Part shown: positions 62,858 through 64,000 of the stretch, piece after piece
Layout of the letters: each line of letters opens with the position of its first letter
Numbering within the stretch: position 1 is the stretch's first letter
DNA from: Paracoccaceae bacterium
Lineage (GTDB): Bacteria > Pseudomonadota > Alphaproteobacteria > Rhodobacterales > Rhodobacteraceae
Direction: 5' to 3'
Assembly (NCBI GenBank): GCA_022823605.1
Contig: JAJEHS010000001.1
Location: 310,001-374,000, forward strand
Length of the DNA: 64,000 nt
The notes under the pieces: generated by a model
What the model was told of the DNA's origin: nothing
Database searches by the model: none
What the model saw: the letters and a program-made list of their open reading frames with translations, nothing else
Program-made: the position numbers and the translations under genes

Positions 62858-63658
62858 TTGAAACATTCATTTTTTAAAAAAGTTTATAAGATTCAGCACA
62901 GCAATTGCGTTATGTGGGTTGGAGTAAATCTCAAGGATACAACAGAAATTAATACTTTTCTCGAGACAAAAGTGCTAAACCGCCTTATGGATGTGGAGGG
63001 AGAAAAACAGTTTAAAAATCATATAGCGGGACTTGCTTCTGCCAAAATGGGTAAAGAGAATCTCGCTAGTCATAAGAGTTTGAAACCTAAAGAAGTAACA
63101 GATTCAGATGCTTGTGAAGCCTTGGCTGAAGCCTTTCTGGAGATTCAAGAAAGGGTAGTTTTTCCTTGGAATACAAAACGGGATTTACGTAATTCCAATG
63201 CATCACTACAAGGTGCAGATATTGTTGGAATTGTAGGCGAAGGTACTGAAACAACCTTTGCTTTTGGCGAAACCAAAGGGTCTTATCAACAAAAGTCCCC
63301 ACCCACTGTTATGACTGGCCAAGGTGGTATGAGGGAACAGTTATGTAGTTTGGTTAATGAGCCTGAAAAAAGAAGTACCCTTATCAAATGGTTGTACTAT
63401 AGGGTTTTTAATACACCGTTTCAGGAAAAATTTGATGCAGCAATTAAAACCTATTATAAATCAGAACAGCTTAACTATGTACTTTTCGGTGCCTTGGTAC
63501 GCGATACAGAAAAGAACCCCAAAGATCTTTCTGGCACAGGAGAAAAAATTAATGAAATTATAAATCTCCCTACCAAGTGCCAATTAATTGCACTTTATTT
63601 GCCTTGGCAATTAAGCAATCTTGTTCTCAAGATAATAAATCATGGTACCGAAAAATGA
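62858..63658 (+). CDS. Putative PD-(D/E)XK-type nuclease of an unassigned two-gene module
   Basis: About 266 residues if TTG 62858 is used; ATG 62912 (MWVGVNLKD) is the alternative, and neither has a good ribosome binding site. The core resembles a restriction-fold nuclease. A helix with Glu (EALAEAFLEIQERVVFPW) leads to QGADIVGIVG (Asp121), then FAFGETKGSY (Glu138, Lys140) and a Gln/Gly segment (PPTVMTGQGGMREQL). The rest is helical (KWLYYRVFNTPFQEKF). I cannot assign a named family. Its stop overlaps the next start by 4 bases. Nuclease activity and a defence role are inferred from the motif and the island setting. Confidence 0.6.
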   Translation: MKHSFFKKVYKIQHSNCVMWVGVNLKDTTEINTFLETKVLNRLMDVEGEKQFKNHIAGLASAKMGKENLASHKSLKPKEVTDSDACEALAEAFLEIQERVVFPWNTKRDLRNSNASLQGADIVGIVGEGTETTFAFGETKGSYQQKSPPTVMTGQGGMREQLCSLVNEPEKRSTLIKWLYYRVFNTPFQEKFDAAIKTYYKSEQLNYVLFGALVRDTEKNPKDLSGTGEKINEIINLPTKCQLIALYLPWQLSNLVLKIINHGTEK

Positions 63659-64000
63659 GCCAGTGCTTATTGGATAGTTTCTCTTCGGAAAGGGAAGATG
63701 CATTAAATATTTATAGCCAATATCAAATTAATCGCGAGTTATTGAATCATGAAATTGATATAGATTCAATGTTTTTAAGCAAGGTATCAGACGTACTTGA
63801 GCTCAAAATCATGGAGCTCATTTTAAGTAGATATGAAGAAGATTTTGAAAAGCTAAAATTAATGCGAGAACTCGCTACTGAAGCGTTCCGCATCAATCAG
63901 ATTTTACCTCTACCTGCAGGAGCCATACCTGCAGGTAGACATTTACTTAAACTATCATCATTAGCAATTTTGGGTGATAGGGGAGCGGATGCAGTAAGAA
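63655..64000 (+). CDS. Unidentified helical protein, coupled partner (cut by window end)
   Basis: ATG 63655 overlaps the nuclease-like stop (ATGA) and the frame is open to the right edge, about 115 codons. The part seen is alpha-helical and acidic-basic mixed: LNIYSQYQINRELLNHEIDID, LELKIMELILSRYEEDFEKL, then RELATEAFRINQILPL and HLLKLSSLAILGDRGADAVR. The last block looks conserved, possibly an N-terminal region of a larger ATPase or helicase, but no catalytic motif lies within the window. Function unknown. Confidence 0.6.
   Translation, partial: MSQCLLDSFSSEREDALNIYSQYQINRELLNHEIDIDSMFLSKVSDVLELKIMELILSRYEEDFEKLKLMRELATEAFRINQILPLPAGAIPAGRHLLKLSSLAILGDRGADAVR

Noticed and set aside
1..64000. 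CRISPR array, rRNA operon or prophage
   Set aside because: No regularly spaced repeat array, no rRNA sequence and no phage structural genes were seen on either strand.

Overview
The window looks like the chromosome of an alphaproteobacterium of moderate G+C content. This is inferred from gene content, not from a search: a petABC cytochrome bc1 operon, dapF next to mtaB, a DUF1285 protein, a TRAP C4-dicarboxylate transporter of DctPQM form and length, a zf-CHCC protein, a hydrolase-OsmC fusion and an adenosine-kinase-like PfkB gene. Most genes are metabolic or housekeeping. Three accessory zones carry toxin-antitoxin, defence and dead mobile-element sequences.

Layout: 1-4.4 kb holds an edge-truncated HD protein, purine salvage genes (adenine deaminase overlapping AMP nucleosidase) and an HU-like gene with a clear terminator. 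4.5-10.3 kb holds an EamA exporter, aroC, a Rieske ferredoxin, a glycine amidinotransferase and an unusual exonuclease-CBS-DUF294 fusion. 10.3-13.1 kb is petABC (minus strand), followed by a gene-poor stretch with nested inverted repeats and a dead Phd antitoxin. 13.9-17.9 kb holds a GST, mtaB, dapF, tRNA-Lys(TTT) and an aspartoacylase-family deacylase. 18.2-19.8 kb is an intact AbiE type IV toxin-antitoxin pair. 20.2-26.2 kb is a D-amino-acid set (DSD1-like enzyme, D-aminoacylase) beside dctPQM. 26.3-34.7 kb holds an HNH nuclease, a SprT-like protease, DUF1285, polA, zf-CHCC, hydrolase-OsmC, HIT and adenosine-kinase-like genes.

34.7-43.5 kb is a defence island. It contains a dead COG3657/COG3636 addiction module, MntA-HepT, a dead ISNCY-type transposase, a three-gene ABC-3C conflict system preceded by a truncated nuclease-like ORF, and an HD-phosphohydrolase/YwgA-like pair. 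43.8-58.3 kb is one long minus-strand operon. It runs from an XRE-cupin regulator through a five-gene peptide-type ABC importer, a GAF protein and HyuA/HyuB hydantoinases (one HyuA, two HyuB) to two tandem Asp/Glu/hydantoin racemases and an M24 peptidase. It is visibly richer in G+C than its surroundings and probably imports and opens hydantoin- or oxoproline-like amino-acid derivatives. 58.5-64 kb is a second accessory zone. It contains a RES-Xre toxin-antitoxin pair, an XRE regulator with three evenly spaced operators and a decayed ImmA/IrrE partner, remnants of a serine recombinase and IS66- and IS110-type transposases, and a two-gene nuclease-like module that runs off the right edge.

Two themes stand out. 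Several regulators in the accessory parts have palindromic operators at their own start codons, which points to autoregulation. There are also many dead toxin-antitoxin and insertion-sequence genes, in a genome whose DNA polymerase I has lost most of its proofreading residues. The best candidates for something undescribed are the nuclease-like pair at the right edge, the truncated ORF coupled to the ABC-3C genes, the exonuclease-CBS-DUF294 fusion and the nested-repeat RNA candidate at 13.3 kb.
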